A DNA stretch of 64,000 bases, from positions 50,911,880 to 50,975,879 of the forward strand of contig NC_043966.1 of NCBI RefSeq assembly GCF_902148855.1. The letters are read 5' to 3'. Shown here in pieces: positions 45,901 through 57,552 of the stretch. Every line of letters begins with the position of its first letter. Positions within the stretch are counted from its first letter, which is position 1. The position numbers and the translations under genes were made by a program. Under the pieces are notes generated by a model that was not told the origin of the DNA, made no database searches, and saw only the letters and a program-made list of their open reading frames with translations. Source of the stretch: Sphaeramia orbicularis (Eukaryota; Chordata; Actinopteri; Kurtiformes; Apogonidae).

Positions 45901-48900
45901 ATAATTTGCATCCCTACTGTGAACTACATGAGACTGCGTGAGTACTGTATACAACACAAAAGAATCACCAGTAACTAAATACAGGCCCATTAATAGGAAC
46001 CAATCAATGTGGGTAGAAGTTGAAACCTATTGTCACTAAGTGCAAATATTATTGTGAAATTACTCAGAGAACAGCTCAAAGAACTGACTGCTAAATCTGG
46101 AGGTCAGCATCAGGCTGACTTCCAAATTTATTTATTACATTTTGACTATGATGATCCAGTCACTCATTGATTTATTTATTTATACTTAACTTTGAAGACC
46201 TGTCTGTTGTTAATTGAACCCAATTAAATACCCGTTGTTTACCTGGACAGATACTTTCATTAACCATAGGAATGACTTTAAAGTTATGAATTTTGTACGT
46301 TCAGTAAGTGCGAAGTTCATTAGGTGATTTTGTACAGGGTTTTCTGATGCTGGCTTTTCTTATTAGAACTATTATTTTATTGGTATTTAAATATCTGCTT
46401 TGTTGACCTCTACAGATAACATTGGTTTTAAGATATTTAAAGGCATATTTCCTTTGCTTGTTAACAATTGTTAACAGCATACGGATATGGCTAAGTGTTG
46501 ATGCCAAATAAACAATTGTTCCTGGTGTTTCTTTAACATGGGTCAGTGCCCAACACTGTGTAGTCCATATCTGACATTTCTGTTTTTGACCTCAGAAAAG
46601 TGATGGTGAATAACTTTAAAGTTTTTGTTTTACTTTTAAGGATATATCATTTCACACTTGGTGATTCTATATACACGGTTTCAGCTTTTGGCTGGTGGGA
46701 TTCATGCAAAAGAGTTATTTTTGTTTTAAAATTAAATTATGCATTGATATGCTGATGAATATGAAAATCAAATGTACAGGATTTCAGTATGTGCTTACAG
46801 GTCCATGTTCAGTCAAAAAAGGGGATGGTAAAATAAGTAAAAAGTGTCAGGATGCTAACGTACCTCTCTGAAGAGCCAGAAGAGGTCTTTCTCTCTCTTT
46901 GGGAAAATTCTGAACCCAGTATCCTCCTCCTGTAACTGAACAGAGTGCATGCATACAGTCAATAAAGACTCCAACAGTACAAAGTCTGTACATTTGCTGG
47001 AAAAGACAGTAAAACAGTAGCAGCCCAGTGTGGGTACCGTTGCATGTCTCTGTGGGCACCCATCCTCATCTCGTCATCCTCCACTTGAGTGGCCCAGTCT
47101 GTCTGACTGCGGCAGCGAGACACTGGGCCTGAACTCTCTGGAGTTGTGAAACTACAAAGGAAACACAGGAGAGGAAAAACAGGTAGAAGCACATTACACT
47201 CGGTACAAGGTGTTGCTGCTGTGATGTGAGCGAGTATGGACATGCCTATGCGTTGCCAAGCTGGGTCACAAACTTCTTCATCAAGGCTCATGGTGCTTGA
47301 TTCAAATGGCATTTTTAGATAATCTACTTCTATTTCCACAAAAAGCTCTTAGATAGTATTGATGGCAGATTCATGACTGCCAAGAAGTGAAAAACTAATC
47401 CAATATGAATGCACAAGGTACTTAATAACTTTAAGCAACCTGTTATTTAAATGCAACAAAATTCTGAATATTAATGCAGGTCATGTAGGCAGTATATTTT
47501 GACGCCCCCCATCATTTGTGACTTTTATCATTCTGTCCTTCACATCCTAGAGATGGACGGCCAAAATGAATGCCCACATTTCTTGTCACAAGGAGGAACA
47601 CACCTACAGACCCATGCCCCACTCACACTAATATTCTTCAAAACAAATAACCATGTTTGGGCCTCATTTCCATACATTAACAGTCTATTAGATTGAAAAA
47701 TCAGAGATGTAAAACCTCGTGTTTTTCTGTATCCAAGTGTCCAGACAAAACTGAAAGACTGCACACTGCATTTTACTCATGTCTATTATTGCTTTGTGTA
47801 ATGAAGATGCATCTGAAACATCAAATCCAGGGTCAGCATGGATCCATGAATCCACCTTCATGAAATATTCAAGTATTTGTGTCTGCTACATCCAGTATTA
47901 TACCTGGTGCCCACAGTTTGAACTAGACTAACTATAATTTGTCTGAGGCTTTGGACCAGTTTGTTATTGTTTCTGAGTTTAGTGCAGAGATACTTTGTCA
48001 AACAAAGGTCAAGGGAAACTTTTTTTTTTAAACAATGAAAGAAACTATTTGTTTTGAAACACACCCATGTCGGTGTGGACAGGACATTAGGAAAACAAAT
48101 GTACAAATAACTCAACACCAACCTTCTAAAGATGAAGTTTAGAGGAATCGAAGCTCTATTACAGTGGTTACTATTTGTGTAGTGGTGGACCAAAGTGAAA
48201 TGAATACAGAGAAAGATCGGAGTGAACACACTGTTGTACAGATAACAAAACCTTTCACAAACATACAAACTGTAAATCTATTTTTTATAAGTGTCACATT
48301 ACATGGAATGTCTGCTGTCAGAGTGTCTGTGGTCAGAGTAGCCACTGCTCTCAGGATCAGTGCCATCTCCATGTCTGCCAACCCGCAGGGTTCCATCAAC
48401 GGTTCTCTTCCTGCCATTGGACCACCGAGAAGGGACACAGCTCCTACACAGAAAGAGGAGGAAGAGGAGGTGGAACACAGAACAGGGTTACACAGGCAGC
48501 TTCATGAAAATATCCAGAGTCTAGATATGTGTGACAAATAAAGTATATCTCTAGTTAGATCTCAAGAGCTGTTTTTCCCAAACTTAGGGTCAGGACACGA
48601 AATGGATATGACAATCAGTTTTTAAAGAGGTCATGACAAAAATTGCAAGATGAGAATTAATTATAAGATTCTTGTGGCAGAATGTAACTGTAGGTTTACA
48701 CAAAACTAGTTCAGAAAAAAACTGACTTACTTTTGTAGTTGTACTATATGTAGTAATACTGCACTGTTTACTCTATTACATATATATGAAAATTAGTTAC
48801 ATATCTTAAAAAAAATTTTTTTTTAATTATGTTTATATGATTTGATGCAGCACTACACTAGTCATCTACCTACATACAATCCAAAAGTGATTTCACATTG

Positions 48901-49924
48901 ATTAATAACATTAAAATTCTCCCACAATTTTGTTAGTGACAAATAGTACTATATAATAATTTTAGAACCCTTTAAAAAGAGCCATTGAGCAAAATGTGTA
49001 ACACCTGAATAATATTTTGTTGAAAATGCTTCTGTTATGTCACCATTTGAATCAGGACTTTTACTTGTGCTGGGCTACTCTCAGTTTACAGAGAAAAACC
49101 ACAGTCCTTTTTTCTTCACTGGGCTGTTCAACTTAACAGCAATGATAACAATGATTATCTATTCATTATACATGTTTTAGGTCCCTGGGTGGCAAGTTTG
49201 GGAACCCCTTGTCGAGTCTTTCTTCCAAGTATCTCATAATCAATAGAGCAACAATACATGTCCTTGGTCTACAGGTTTCTCCCGCCATCTACCAGCTGCT
49301 TCCGACCGTTCTGGGTGTCTGTTCACTCATCCATGAAACTTTTAGTCCGCTTTGTTCTGAATCGTATACTGAATTGTTTCAGGGCTATCAATCGAGGGTG
49401 ATAGGGAAGAAAGTCATAGTCAAAACCAGCCTAGTCCTTCAGTACCATCTCATGTAGCAGCTCGTCAGAGACTGGCGCAAAACTCCAGGTCACCTCTGAC
49501 TCTACAGGTCTCACTACGTCCTCTCCTTCTCTGTGTAGGTTAAATATTCAAGTTCCTATATTACATATAACAAACTCAAACAAATAACCCAAGCATTATA
49601 AAAATGTGACCCGAGTTCGTAACCTTTGTCCTAGGCTAGCAAAGCCTGCACAGCACTGGACAATGAAATGTTCTGAGAGCGAAGAAAAAAGGAGCAACTT
49701 CCTTCAACTAAAGGAAAACCAGGAAAACGAGCTATCACTTCAAAGAAAAAAAAACAGGAATACAGAATTATCTAGCTAACATAGTTCGAGTAAAGTTCAT
49801 GTTCTTCACTAAACGGACAAAGAACAGAAATTGAATATTTTAGATAAGGCAAAACATTTACTTACCCAGTTTTATTCCTCCTGCTATGGGCTTCTCCTCG
49901 TCTGCTTCCGGCCCAATCAGACAT
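42058..49924 (-). CDS. slbp: Histone mRNA stem-loop binding protein
   Basis: SLBP binds the 3' stem-loop of replication-dependent histone mRNAs and controls their processing, export, translation and decay. Eight coding exons, high to low: 49924-49866, 48443-48303, 47151-47038, 46929-46864, 44470-44348, 44235-44080, 43972-43882, 42129-42058. The first six junctions are phase 2 and the last is phase 0, all GT/AG, giving 273 residues against 270 in human. The TTP degron-type motif (FTTPES), the [12 protein letters not shown] segment and an RRRIL motif near the human cyclin-binding position are present. The RNA-binding domain (about residues 138-212) includes [19 protein letters not shown] and the TPNK motif (T179-K182, equivalent to the human Thr171 site), then [14 protein letters not shown]. 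The C terminus is acidic and includes [11 protein letters not shown] chose the ATG at 49924 (A at -3); an in-frame upstream ATG at 50053 would add 43 residues unlike SLBP. Confidence 0.96.
42333..42838. mobile_element. PIF/Harbinger-type MITE in slbp intron 7
   Basis: The ends are inverted repeats: left TGCCGCGTTTCCACTGCGTG, right (reverse complement) TGCTGCGTTTCCACTACGTG. The flanking 3-bp TTA on both sides fits the TWA target preference of PIF/Harbinger elements. The interior is about 450 bp with no transposase. It lies between slbp exons 7 and 8. Confidence 0.75.
42951..42976 (+). repeat. Poly(A) tract
   Basis: About 26 A bases in slbp intron 7. On the minus (sense) strand it is a T run. 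Confidence 0.85.
45108..45234. mobile_element. 119-bp piggyBac-like MITE, copy 2
   Basis: TTAA at 45108-45111 and 45231-45234 flanks an element beginning CCCTTTAGG and homologous over its length to 31764-31888, with the shared phrases CAAGATTTCAAAAAGCTG, CATTCAGTTATGTT and CAATATTGTGACTTT. It lies in slbp intron 4, four bases from the target duplication of the hAT-type element that follows. Confidence 0.8.
45239..45924. mobile_element. hAT-type non-autonomous element with 8-bp target duplication
   Basis: CTGTGAAC occurs at 45239-45246 and 45917-45924 as a perfect 8-bp duplication, the hallmark of hAT insertion. The 670-bp element between begins TAGGGATGTAAAC and ends TTTGCATCCCTA, an inverted terminal repeat with one mismatch in the first ten bases. 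The interior is rich in TAAT motifs near both ends. A LINE-type tail on the minus strand (about 45354-45424, ATTCAATTTTATTTGTATAG) lies inside it. No transposase. It is in slbp intron 4. Confidence 0.88.
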
Positions 49925-50420
49925 TTTGTTAAATGTGCAAAAGTGAACGGTTTTGTTGAGAGGTACAGAACTTGTGTGCTGTTCTGGGGGGTTCTCAGCA
50001 GACACTGTCCACAGATAACCCGCCAACTCTGAAAGACGCGCGTCTGCAAACAATCCCGGTGGTCATGTGACCGGAAAGAACGGCTACGACTACGAAATTC
50101 TGTTACGCTAATAATTTTATGCTAGTTTGACGAAAGACCTAGTCAGTTTCTAAATCCGCACAGCAATAACAGTGTCACAACAGTTTAAAAACCATATAGT
50201 GACAACCGAGTCTAGATTATTGAAAAGTCCACAAAGAGAACACGTATTTATTTCCCCAAAAGGAAGCAACATATGAGTGCGTAACTACACGGACAGTTGG
50301 ACCGAACAGCGGAAGTAGCTCTTCTTCCTTTTCAGAATTATTGGCGGTGGGAAGATTATAAATCAGTGAATTACCGCCTCCAATCGGTATGCTTAGGTAC
50401 TAACCCCTCTGAAACTGGGA
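49925..50420 (-). promoter_or_regulatory. slbp 5' UTR and candidate promoter region
   Basis: This region lies immediately upstream of the slbp start codon. It has more CpG than the surrounding introns and ETS-like GGAA cores (ACCGGAAAG near 50070, GCGGAAGTAG near 50310). No TATA box is evident. The call is from position and composition. Confidence 0.4.
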
Positions 50421-50546
50421 TGAACATTAAGGCTTTAAGGACTGCACTTCAGTGAGCTGAGGCGTCCACTTCAGCTGCTTCTGTGGTTGAGTTGTTGGTT
50501 AGAGAATGTGGTGAAGAGGAGGAGGAGGAGTCAAACTGATTTACTG

Positions 50547-50590
50547 CATACATACATACATACATAAATATATGTATGTATATATGTACA
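50547..50590 (+). repeat. (ATAC)n / (ATGT)n simple repeat
   Basis: CATA units followed by the complementary TATG units, about 45 bp, forming a small imperfect palindrome. Confidence 0.8.
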
Positions 50591-50624
50591 TATGCGATTT
50601 GTCAAAACAGAGGGGGCGATGTTA

Positions 50625-50905
50625 GTTACCTCCGCCAAGGAGGTTATGTTTTTGCCAGGGTTTGTTTGTTTGTTTGTTTGTTTGTTTGTTTGTTTGTTTG
50701 TTTGTCTGTCCGTTAGTGTGCAACATAACTCAAAAAGTTATGGACAGATTTGGATGAAATTTTCAGGGTTTGTTGGAAATGGGATAAGGAAGAAATGATT
50801 ACATTTTGGTGGTGATCGGGGGTGGGGGGGCCCACGGGGGGGGGGGTTGGGGGGGGCACTGATCAGCCTTGGCGGAGGTCTGCGCTCTCCGAGTGCTTCT
50901 AGTTA
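50625..50905 (+). repeat. Dispersed repeat, second copy without the fold-back
   Basis: Homologous to 15931-16350. It runs from TTACCTCCGCCAAGGAGG through a (TTTG)n tract, TGCAACATAACTCAAAAAG, a G-run and GATCAGCCTTGGCGGAGG to GCTCTCCGAGTGCTTCTAG. It lacks the inverted duplication seen in the first copy, and the simple-repeat tract is TTTG where the first has TGTC. Confidence 0.85.
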
Positions 50906-50929
50906 TTTATTTATTTATTGTAAAAAATG

Positions 50930-51640
50930 GAATCACTTTTAAAGATGTTGTAGATCTGTACAACAGGACCACAACAAGCTACAATCCAGGAGAGCTGTTC
51001 CCCAGATTGAACCTGACCAAGCTGCTAATACTGCTGATGATACATTCTATGTTGATGGTCTAACACTGCAAAAGGCTGCTGATTCAACTGATGTACATGT
51101 AATTGAAAAAGATGAAGCTTTTGTTACTGTACATGTAAATGGAAGTCCAGTTGAGATGAAAGTTGACACTGGTGCTAAGTGTAATGTCAATGTCAATTCA
51201 GACATTTAAACAGATAAAGAGAATTGAGCAATTCAAAGTAAACAGGAAACCCACAAACCTTGTTGCATATGGGGGCAGCTAAATTAAAACTGCTGGTCTT
51301 GTTCAGCTGCAGTGTCACCTAGAGGGACAAACACACACACTGCCATTCTTCATTGTTCTTGAGGATGTTTTGCCACTACTTTGTCTTCGTGCATGCAGAG
51401 AGATGGGACATGTCTCATTCAGTAAAGATGTTCATCAGTTAAGTCCTGCTTGTAGTGATAGACATCATGCAGCAGTCTATCGTGTCAGTCACCAATGGTG
51501 GCAAACTACCATAGGCTTATATCCACAGGAGAAAAGAAATAAGGCCATTCATCTTGGTCATGGAAACTCACAGACCATTTATTCTGCACATGCTCACAAC
51601 AGCATTCCAGTGCACACAGGTGCACACGTTCTAGTATGAC
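50930..51640 (+). mobile_element. Fragment of an LTR retrotransposon pol region (fossil)
   Basis: A short stretch shows an aspartic-protease-like core (VDTGA) with flanking sequence of the kind found in the pol region of Ty3/gypsy-like retrotransposons of fish. It is broken and truncated, with no terminal repeats seen nearby. It is named only as a fossil; the family call is tentative. Confidence 0.5.
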
Positions 51641-51680
51641 ATCATTGCGCACGCTATTTTAACATGCTTTGTAACCATTA

Positions 51681-52140
51681 GGCCTGTAACGGTACACAAA
51701 ATTTTCGGTTCGGTACGTTTTCGGTTTTGAAAGCCAAAGTACGTTTTTTTTTCGGTTCGGTACGGGAAGAAAGAAAACCCCTCAAAATGTCTTTTATACA
51801 TTTATGAATTTTTGAACATTCTTCCCCCAATTTTTGGACACAACAGAATATAGAAAAACAGGGATAATATAATTCTGCTGCTATAAATCAAATAGAAAAT
51901 AAAATATTACTAAACGTATTTTAAACATTAGTATTGCTCTTTTCCCTGAAAGGGAGTTTTGAACAAACAACAAAAATCTAATCACATTTCTGTCAGTTCA
52001 CATGCTGCTTTAAAATAACAAAAAAAAAAAAAAAAAAATTCCACATAAATTGCAACAAGGTGCGATTTGTCAAAAACACAAAGGGGGGATTTCTTTTTTT
52101 TTTTTTTTTTTTTTTGTCGGAGGCGGGGGGCGCGGGGGTT
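51681..52140 (+). mobile_element. Possible hAT-type fragment
   Basis: It begins TAGGCCTGTAACGGTACACA followed by TTCGGTTCGGTACG repeats, a terminus I associate with hAT-type non-autonomous elements in fish. A matching right end was not found, so it may be truncated. Poly(A) and poly(T) tracts occur near 52020 and 52090. Confidence 0.4.
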
Positions 52141-52263
52141 ATATGTGGGGGTTCAGTCCATAACTAACGTAATAACTAACGCTGGCGTGAAACGAAAGTG
52201 AAACTTTACATCCTTTCAACTCCTTTACAACTTCCAACTCCCGGGTTCTATTCCTCTATTATA

Positions 52264-52265
<2 letters not shown>

Positions 52266-52346
<81 letters not shown>
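52266..52346 (+). repeat. (GT)n(GA)n compound microsatellite
   Basis: About 23 GT units (52266-52313) followed directly by about 16 GA units (52314-52346). Confidence 0.95.
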
Positions 52347-52348
<2 letters not shown>

Positions 52349-52459
52349 AGTGTCAGTGTTTTACAACTACCGTAGTTCCTAGGGGCCAAACAACGTCCGT
52401 CTTATCTGCGTCTCTTTCCTCATTGTTGTCTTTCACCTGAACCTGAACTGATCCCAAAC

Positions 52460-53560
52460 AGGACTGTAATGATGGTGGAGGGTCTTCAGTCTCTTCCCTT
52501 CAGGTTGACATCATATTTGTAGTTTTTTTTAACCTTATGGAAGCTGCTATTTCATATTTCGAGTCATTGTGCGCTAGTTCCATAGGTGGAATGAAACCAT
52601 GAGCTAAGCGCCTCTGTATCCTTGTTCATAGGCTCAGTGACACAGTTACAAGTCTGACTGAAAACCTGTGAGAACTGAGCAAGAGTGGAGGGGTTAATGA
52701 TGTGACAGCGTCAGGCAGCAGTGCGAGGTTTAGCTGGGCTGCAGGTAAGAGCAACTTCAAATAGTACAGGCATATGATTAGAGAATACTGCATCACAAAC
52801 TTCTAAGTTAAAAACAGGCAAACCAAAAGATAAAACCAGATCAAGTGTGTGTCTGCGTTCTTGTGTGGGACCAGACACAGACTGCACAAAATTAAAAGAT
52901 TCACTGAGGCTCAAAAAGTCCTTTGTCATTGGCTTCTCAGGACAACACACATGAACATTAAAATCCCCAACAATAAGGACACGATCATACTCAGGTATGA
53001 TTTCAGCAAGGAAATCAGAGAAGTCATTTAAAAAGTCCTTAGTGTATTGGGGAGGGCGATAAACCACTGCATACAACACAGTGTGAGAGCAACACAGTTC
53101 AAACAGGCTCAAATCAAAACTGGTGAACGAGGATGGTAAAGATAGCTGCTTACATTTGTAGTGACTCTTGGAAACAGTGGCAATTCCTCCACCTTGGCCT
53201 GACATCTGTGGGGTGTTCAAATAGCAGCAGTTTTGGGGCAACAGTTCAGCGAAAGGGCTGGAGTCACCAACACTCAACCAGGTCTCAGTCACACAGAAAA
53301 AGTCTAAACCTCAGGACGTGAAGAAATCCTTTAGAGCAAAAGTTTTGTTCGCCAGTGGTCTAGTGTTTACAAGATCAATCCTGGCAGGAACCGGTGGCTT
53401 TGTGCCATCAGGAGTCCGAGTGGCCTGACTCAGCCGCCTCAGGTTACTCAGATTCACCCCTCGCCAGTGGGGATGGGGAGTACAGGGGCCGTGGGGTGGT
53501 GAGTCTGCTACTGTAGAGGTGAGGGCGTGGGATGTCCAAATATGATGATGATTATAATAA
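52460..53560 (-). mobile_element. L2-type LINE fragment, endonuclease domain
   Basis: The minus strand encodes an apurinic-type endonuclease: MTETWLSVGD (53292), YAVVYRPPQY, VLIVGDFNVH, HTLDLVLSFG and VFSNHMPVLFEV. These are the conserved blocks of the endonuclease at the start of L2/CR1-type ORF2. The frame is open for 193 codons (53292-52711). Upstream homology (LANKTFALKDFF near 53330) is cut by a stop, and downstream homology (near 52660-52580) continues past another. The reverse transcriptase is absent. It is non-functional. Confidence 0.85.
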
Positions 53561-53599
53561 TTATAATGTCTGTTTTAATTTTTAATGTGTTTTAATGTT

Positions 53600-53855
53600 T
53601 TAAACAGAAATGTCAGGCTTCTGAAAAGTATGTTCATTTCTATGTAATCAATACTTGGTTGGGCCTCCTTTTGCATAAATTACTGCATCAATGTGGCGTG
53701 GGATGGAGGCGATCAGCCTGTGGCACTGCTCAGGTAGAATGGAAGCCCAGGTTGCTTTGATAGCAACCTTCAGGTTATCTGCATTGTTGGATCTGGTGTC
53801 TCATCATCGTCTTGACAATACTCCGTAGATTCTCTATGGACAGGTGAGTTTTCTG
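53600..53855 (-). mobile_element. Tc1-like transposon, left part (split by the CACTA element)
   Basis: This segment, with CAATACTTGGTTGGGCCTCC, GCGTGGGATGGAGGCGATCA and TTCTCTATGGACAGGTGAG, is one half of a Tc1-like element. The other half resumes at 61261. Read on the minus strand it corresponds to the C-terminal side of the transposase gene. Joining the two halves gives the expected continuous order, showing that the 7.4-kb segment between them is an insertion. Confidence 0.8.
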
Positions 53856-54734
53856 CACTGTTAAATGTAACTTGTTGTTTCAACGTAAAAATATAATGTA
53901 AAGGGCTGCCTTAAAATTTTATGTTAGGTCAAAAAATAAATGTTGTTGTTATAACACCAATAGAAGTTATCTTGATTAAATAAAATGTCTTGTGTCAACC
54001 CTTGTCTTAGTTTGGTTGATTTAGACTTGTTAGTTGACCTAAATTCATTAAGTAATTTTTTGAAATAACAAATCTATTTCAACTCAATTAAACTTTTCAG
54101 TTATGTAAACCTTTTGTTTTTGTGTATTTAAATTATATTTACTAGTTAACTTAACTTCTTTAGGTAGCTGTTTGAAATAATAAATCTATTTTAACTCAAT
54201 TAAACTTTTCAGTTATGTTAACACAAATTTGTTTCAAAGATGAAAATAACCAATCAACATTCAGTGTCACTTTTATTATTGCACACATTTTAGCAAACGG
54301 TCAGTCTTAAACTGTACTATGGCTGAACCTCCGGCACTAAAATTCACGATTTAAATTATTCGAGCATTACAAAATAAATGTAGTATTTTCAACTGGGTTC
54401 TATTTTTACGTATTTTGGTGTCTTAATGAATGATTGGTGCAAACAGCTTTGGAACTGGTCCAGTGGATTACCTAGGCTGACAGATGTGAAACAGCAACTG
54501 TGCCATTAAGTGTCTGACAATGTTATGGAAAGGATCCCTACAAATAGATCTTTTTGTCAAAGAATGAGCTCCTCTTTAAACAGAAACAGCTGATATATTG
54601 CTTATCACCAGACTCCACTGACAAAAAAGTAAATATTCTATTTCCAGATTGTATTACTTTTGGTGTTTAAGGGCCAGTGAAGATAGTAACTTACTTTTTA
54701 AAAACACTAACTTCAAACAATAATACAATCAAAC

Positions 54735-55852
54735 TAAGGGTGTATTCACACCTGCCTTGTTTGGTCCGTTTAAAACGGACCAGAGTTCGTTTGCTCCCTT
54801 GGTTCGGACCTTTTGGGCTGGTGTGAATAAAAACCACCGAACTCTGTTCCGGACCAAACAAGCGAACCGAGACCCAGTTGAAGAGGTGGTCTCGGTGCGG
54901 TTCCATACGAACCCTGGTGCAGTTCGTCTGAGGTGTGAAAGCAGGCCGGACCCGATCCGACACAGTTTGGTTTTTTGTACCTAACGAGCTCCCGTCGTGC
55001 GTCGAGCATTATGGACAACAGAGTTTTACCAGAGAAGCGCTCAGACTGAGGATAGGCTACGGAGCTGAAACTGAGCCCTGGTCAGATTTGGAGCTCGAAG
55101 TGACACGCTGCCTCTGGGCAGATGTACATATAACACAGCTGCTAGAAAGGACATATAAAAACTCCGACGTTTTCAGCTTGTTCAGCGAGAGAATGATTAG
55201 GATGACGGTTAGATTTGTCTGTTGTGCTAGAAATAATAAACGACTTCATCACCCCCAGCAAACTTTACCTGCGTCAAGGAATTCTGTACCTGGTTAAACT
55301 GAACGGTGATATAGGATAGATACACATAGGTAAGCAGTACGGAGCACTAATGCTTTTGGAGAACAGTCTTTTCACATACTAGCAGAATTCACACTTCAGA
55401 CCTGTTCTGTCTGGTGTGAATCAGACCAACAGTCACAACATGATGTGCACATGAGCGCTGTCCTCCATAGCCGTCTTGCCCTGTGTCTTCGTCATTGAGA
55501 AATGAATTCTACAATACTGTAAACCTGACGTTGCATCAGACGCTCTTGCTGCTTTAACACTTGTGCAGACGTCTGCATATGTAAAAACCGCTATGACGGT
55601 AACAAAAACAGCAAAATGTCCATGATTCTGTCCTTTCACTTTGGACTGAGCGCTTTAATGGACACTGCTCATTTCTGTCCAATGGTTGAACGACCTCAGC
55701 ACACGTGGTTTTGTTTACAGATTTTGGTCCACTTACAAAAATGTACAGTGTGAATACGAACCGCACCAAATTAAAAAAAAAATGATAATAGTAATTTGGT
55801 CCGGACCAAAGCAAGTGAACTATCGGACTTTCCTGGTGTGAATACACCGTAA
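54735..55852 (+). mobile_element. PIF/Harbinger-type element with SANT-domain remnant
   Basis: TAA at 54735-54737 and 55850-55852 flanks inverted ends GGGTGTATTCACACC and, reverse complemented, CGGTGTATTCACACC. Near 55077-55190 in the plus direction the frame reads EPWSDLELEVTRCLWADVHI then LLERTYKNSDVFSLFSERM, resembling the Myb/SANT-like protein that PIF/Harbinger elements carry beside the transposase. The DDE transposase itself is missing. TTTGGTCCG/CGGACC motifs recur near both ends. It is nested in the CACTA element. Confidence 0.75.
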
Positions 55853-55863
55853 CTGATTCAGGA

Positions 55864-56647
55864 AGCAGTGTCATATCAGTCCCCGGACTTTTACTTGTTT
55901 GTCTGTCTTGTGTGTTGTTTCCTGTTTTATTTTGTTAAGTTTCCCTCATGTGTCATGTCTGGTGTTTTTACTTCCCTTCCCTGATTGTTTCCACCTGCTC
56001 TGATTACCTGACTCCTCCCTGATTGTCTCCACCTGTGTCCAATTGTCTTCCCGCCCTCTTGTGTATTTAAACCCTGTGTTTTCCCCTGTTCTGTGCCAGT
56101 TTGTTTTCCTCCGTTTCAGTGTGATTACGTACCGGCGTTTTGGATCCTGTCTGTCTACCTGTTGTGACCTGTTTTGCCCTTCGACCTCCGACTCTGCCTG
56201 TTCCTCTTCTGCCTGCTTGTCTGACTTCGACCTGGTTCGTCCTCCACACCTGAGTTTTCGCCTGACCCCTGTCTGATCATCCGCCTTTTTGCCCAAGCCT
56301 GTTTTCGACCCCCTGCCTGGACTATCTGTATGTGAGCGTGCCTTATCCCCATGTACGTTTGCCTGTCTGATTGTCCTCCCGTGTATGACCTGGTCTGTCC
56401 CCTGACTCTCCTTTGCTTTCTCCTAGTCGGGTTCCCCTCGTGTGCTCCCGACCTGGGCTGTAAAGTGATTCACTTGGAATCGGAAGCCGTGACGATTCCC
56501 CAGCGCAGTCCCGCTGAAGATTTATTCAGTACTTTCCTGTGTGAACTAATTATACTGACTGTATCTAATAAATTCCCTTTAACTGTATTCCTGTCTGAGG
56601 GTCTTGCATCTGGGTTCAGTCCACGTACTACCAGCTCTAACAAGCAG
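55864..56647 (+). mobile_element. Solo LTR (fossil), Ty3/gypsy-like
   Basis: AGCAG at 55864-55868 and 56643-56647 is a 5-bp target duplication around a 774-bp LTR (55869-56642) that begins TGTCATATCAG and ends TCTAACA, the TG...CA ends expected of LTRs. An AATAAA lies near 56569. There is no internal region, so it is a solo LTR. The family is tentative. It inserted 12 bp beyond the Harbinger element, within the CACTA element. Confidence 0.75.
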
Positions 56648-57279
56648 TAGACCAGCAACTCTAGTCTTCTGCAAAGTAAAACGACTTTTGGGGGCAAGCA
56701 ATATAATGGCTGTCTCTTGATATAAAGGATCTTAATCTTTAACTAAAAGGTCTATCACTGTAGAGATCTTTTCAACAATGTTGTAATCTACTGGGCTAAT
56801 TATAAACTGTTTGCACCTATCAGTCATTTTGACACCAAAATATGCAAAAAACTAGGACCCAGGTTTCAAAATACTAAGTTAAACAGTGACAGAAAATCTT
56901 GAGTTACTCATTCTCCTTTCAGTATTGTCACATGAAAGAATGTGTGCTCAATATTGCCCCTTAACACAAAACCAATAGTAAATTTTAAAAAAATAAATAA
57001 AATACGTATTTTCTTAGCAAGTCACTATGTAACATTGCTCATTATGAAGAAAAAAAGTACAAATAAACACTTCGAATAGCTGGCATATAAACATGACCAA
57101 TTCCATAGAACTGAACTGGCAAAGTTCTTGTGAGACTGAAAAATGCATACTTTAACAATTTAAATGTTTTCAGTTGCTAATTTGAAAAGATGTAGACACA
57201 CAGAAAAAACATTGCGTTATAAAACTTTACGTACAAAAAACTTCAATCCTGTATCATAAAAGGTCATGCACAAATGAGC

Positions 57280-57430
57280 CATCAGAGTTCAGGGTCACAA
57301 GGCTTTCAGAAGAATTCTGTTTCATAAACCGAACACATGTTGAGGGCATAAAAATGACCATTCGGCACGGCAACAACACTTGGGAAGCCCATCTGGAAAC
57401 TGTCTGCAATAAACAATCTGCTCATTCAGT
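57280..57430 (-). repeat. Partial duplicate of the terminal exon of the CACTA cargo gene
   Basis: 57283-57425 matches the 3' part of the cargo gene at 57548-57770: both have CAGAGTTCAGGGT, CTGTTTC with TAAACC, ATGTTGAGGGCA and GGCAACA in the same order. It is a diverged tandem duplicate about 265 bp downstream on the minus strand. Confidence 0.6.
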
Positions 57431-57552
57431 AATGTGCAAAAGGGAAAAATGAGAACCTGCAAAAATGAAAAGCAGACAGTAAAAAAAAAAAAAAAACCTT
57501 CAAACATTCTCCTTTTAATGCTAGGACATTTGCATGAAATAATGCATCAGAG

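Noticed and set aside
49858-50053. Alternative upstream start of slbp and an overlapping 63-codon frame
   Set aside because: The in-frame extension from 50053 has no resemblance to SLBP N termini, and the other frame shares no homology; the region is probably 5' UTR.
55946-56352. Arg/Gly/Gln-rich minus-strand frames
   Set aside because: They lie antisense within the solo LTR and are explained by its C/T-rich composition.
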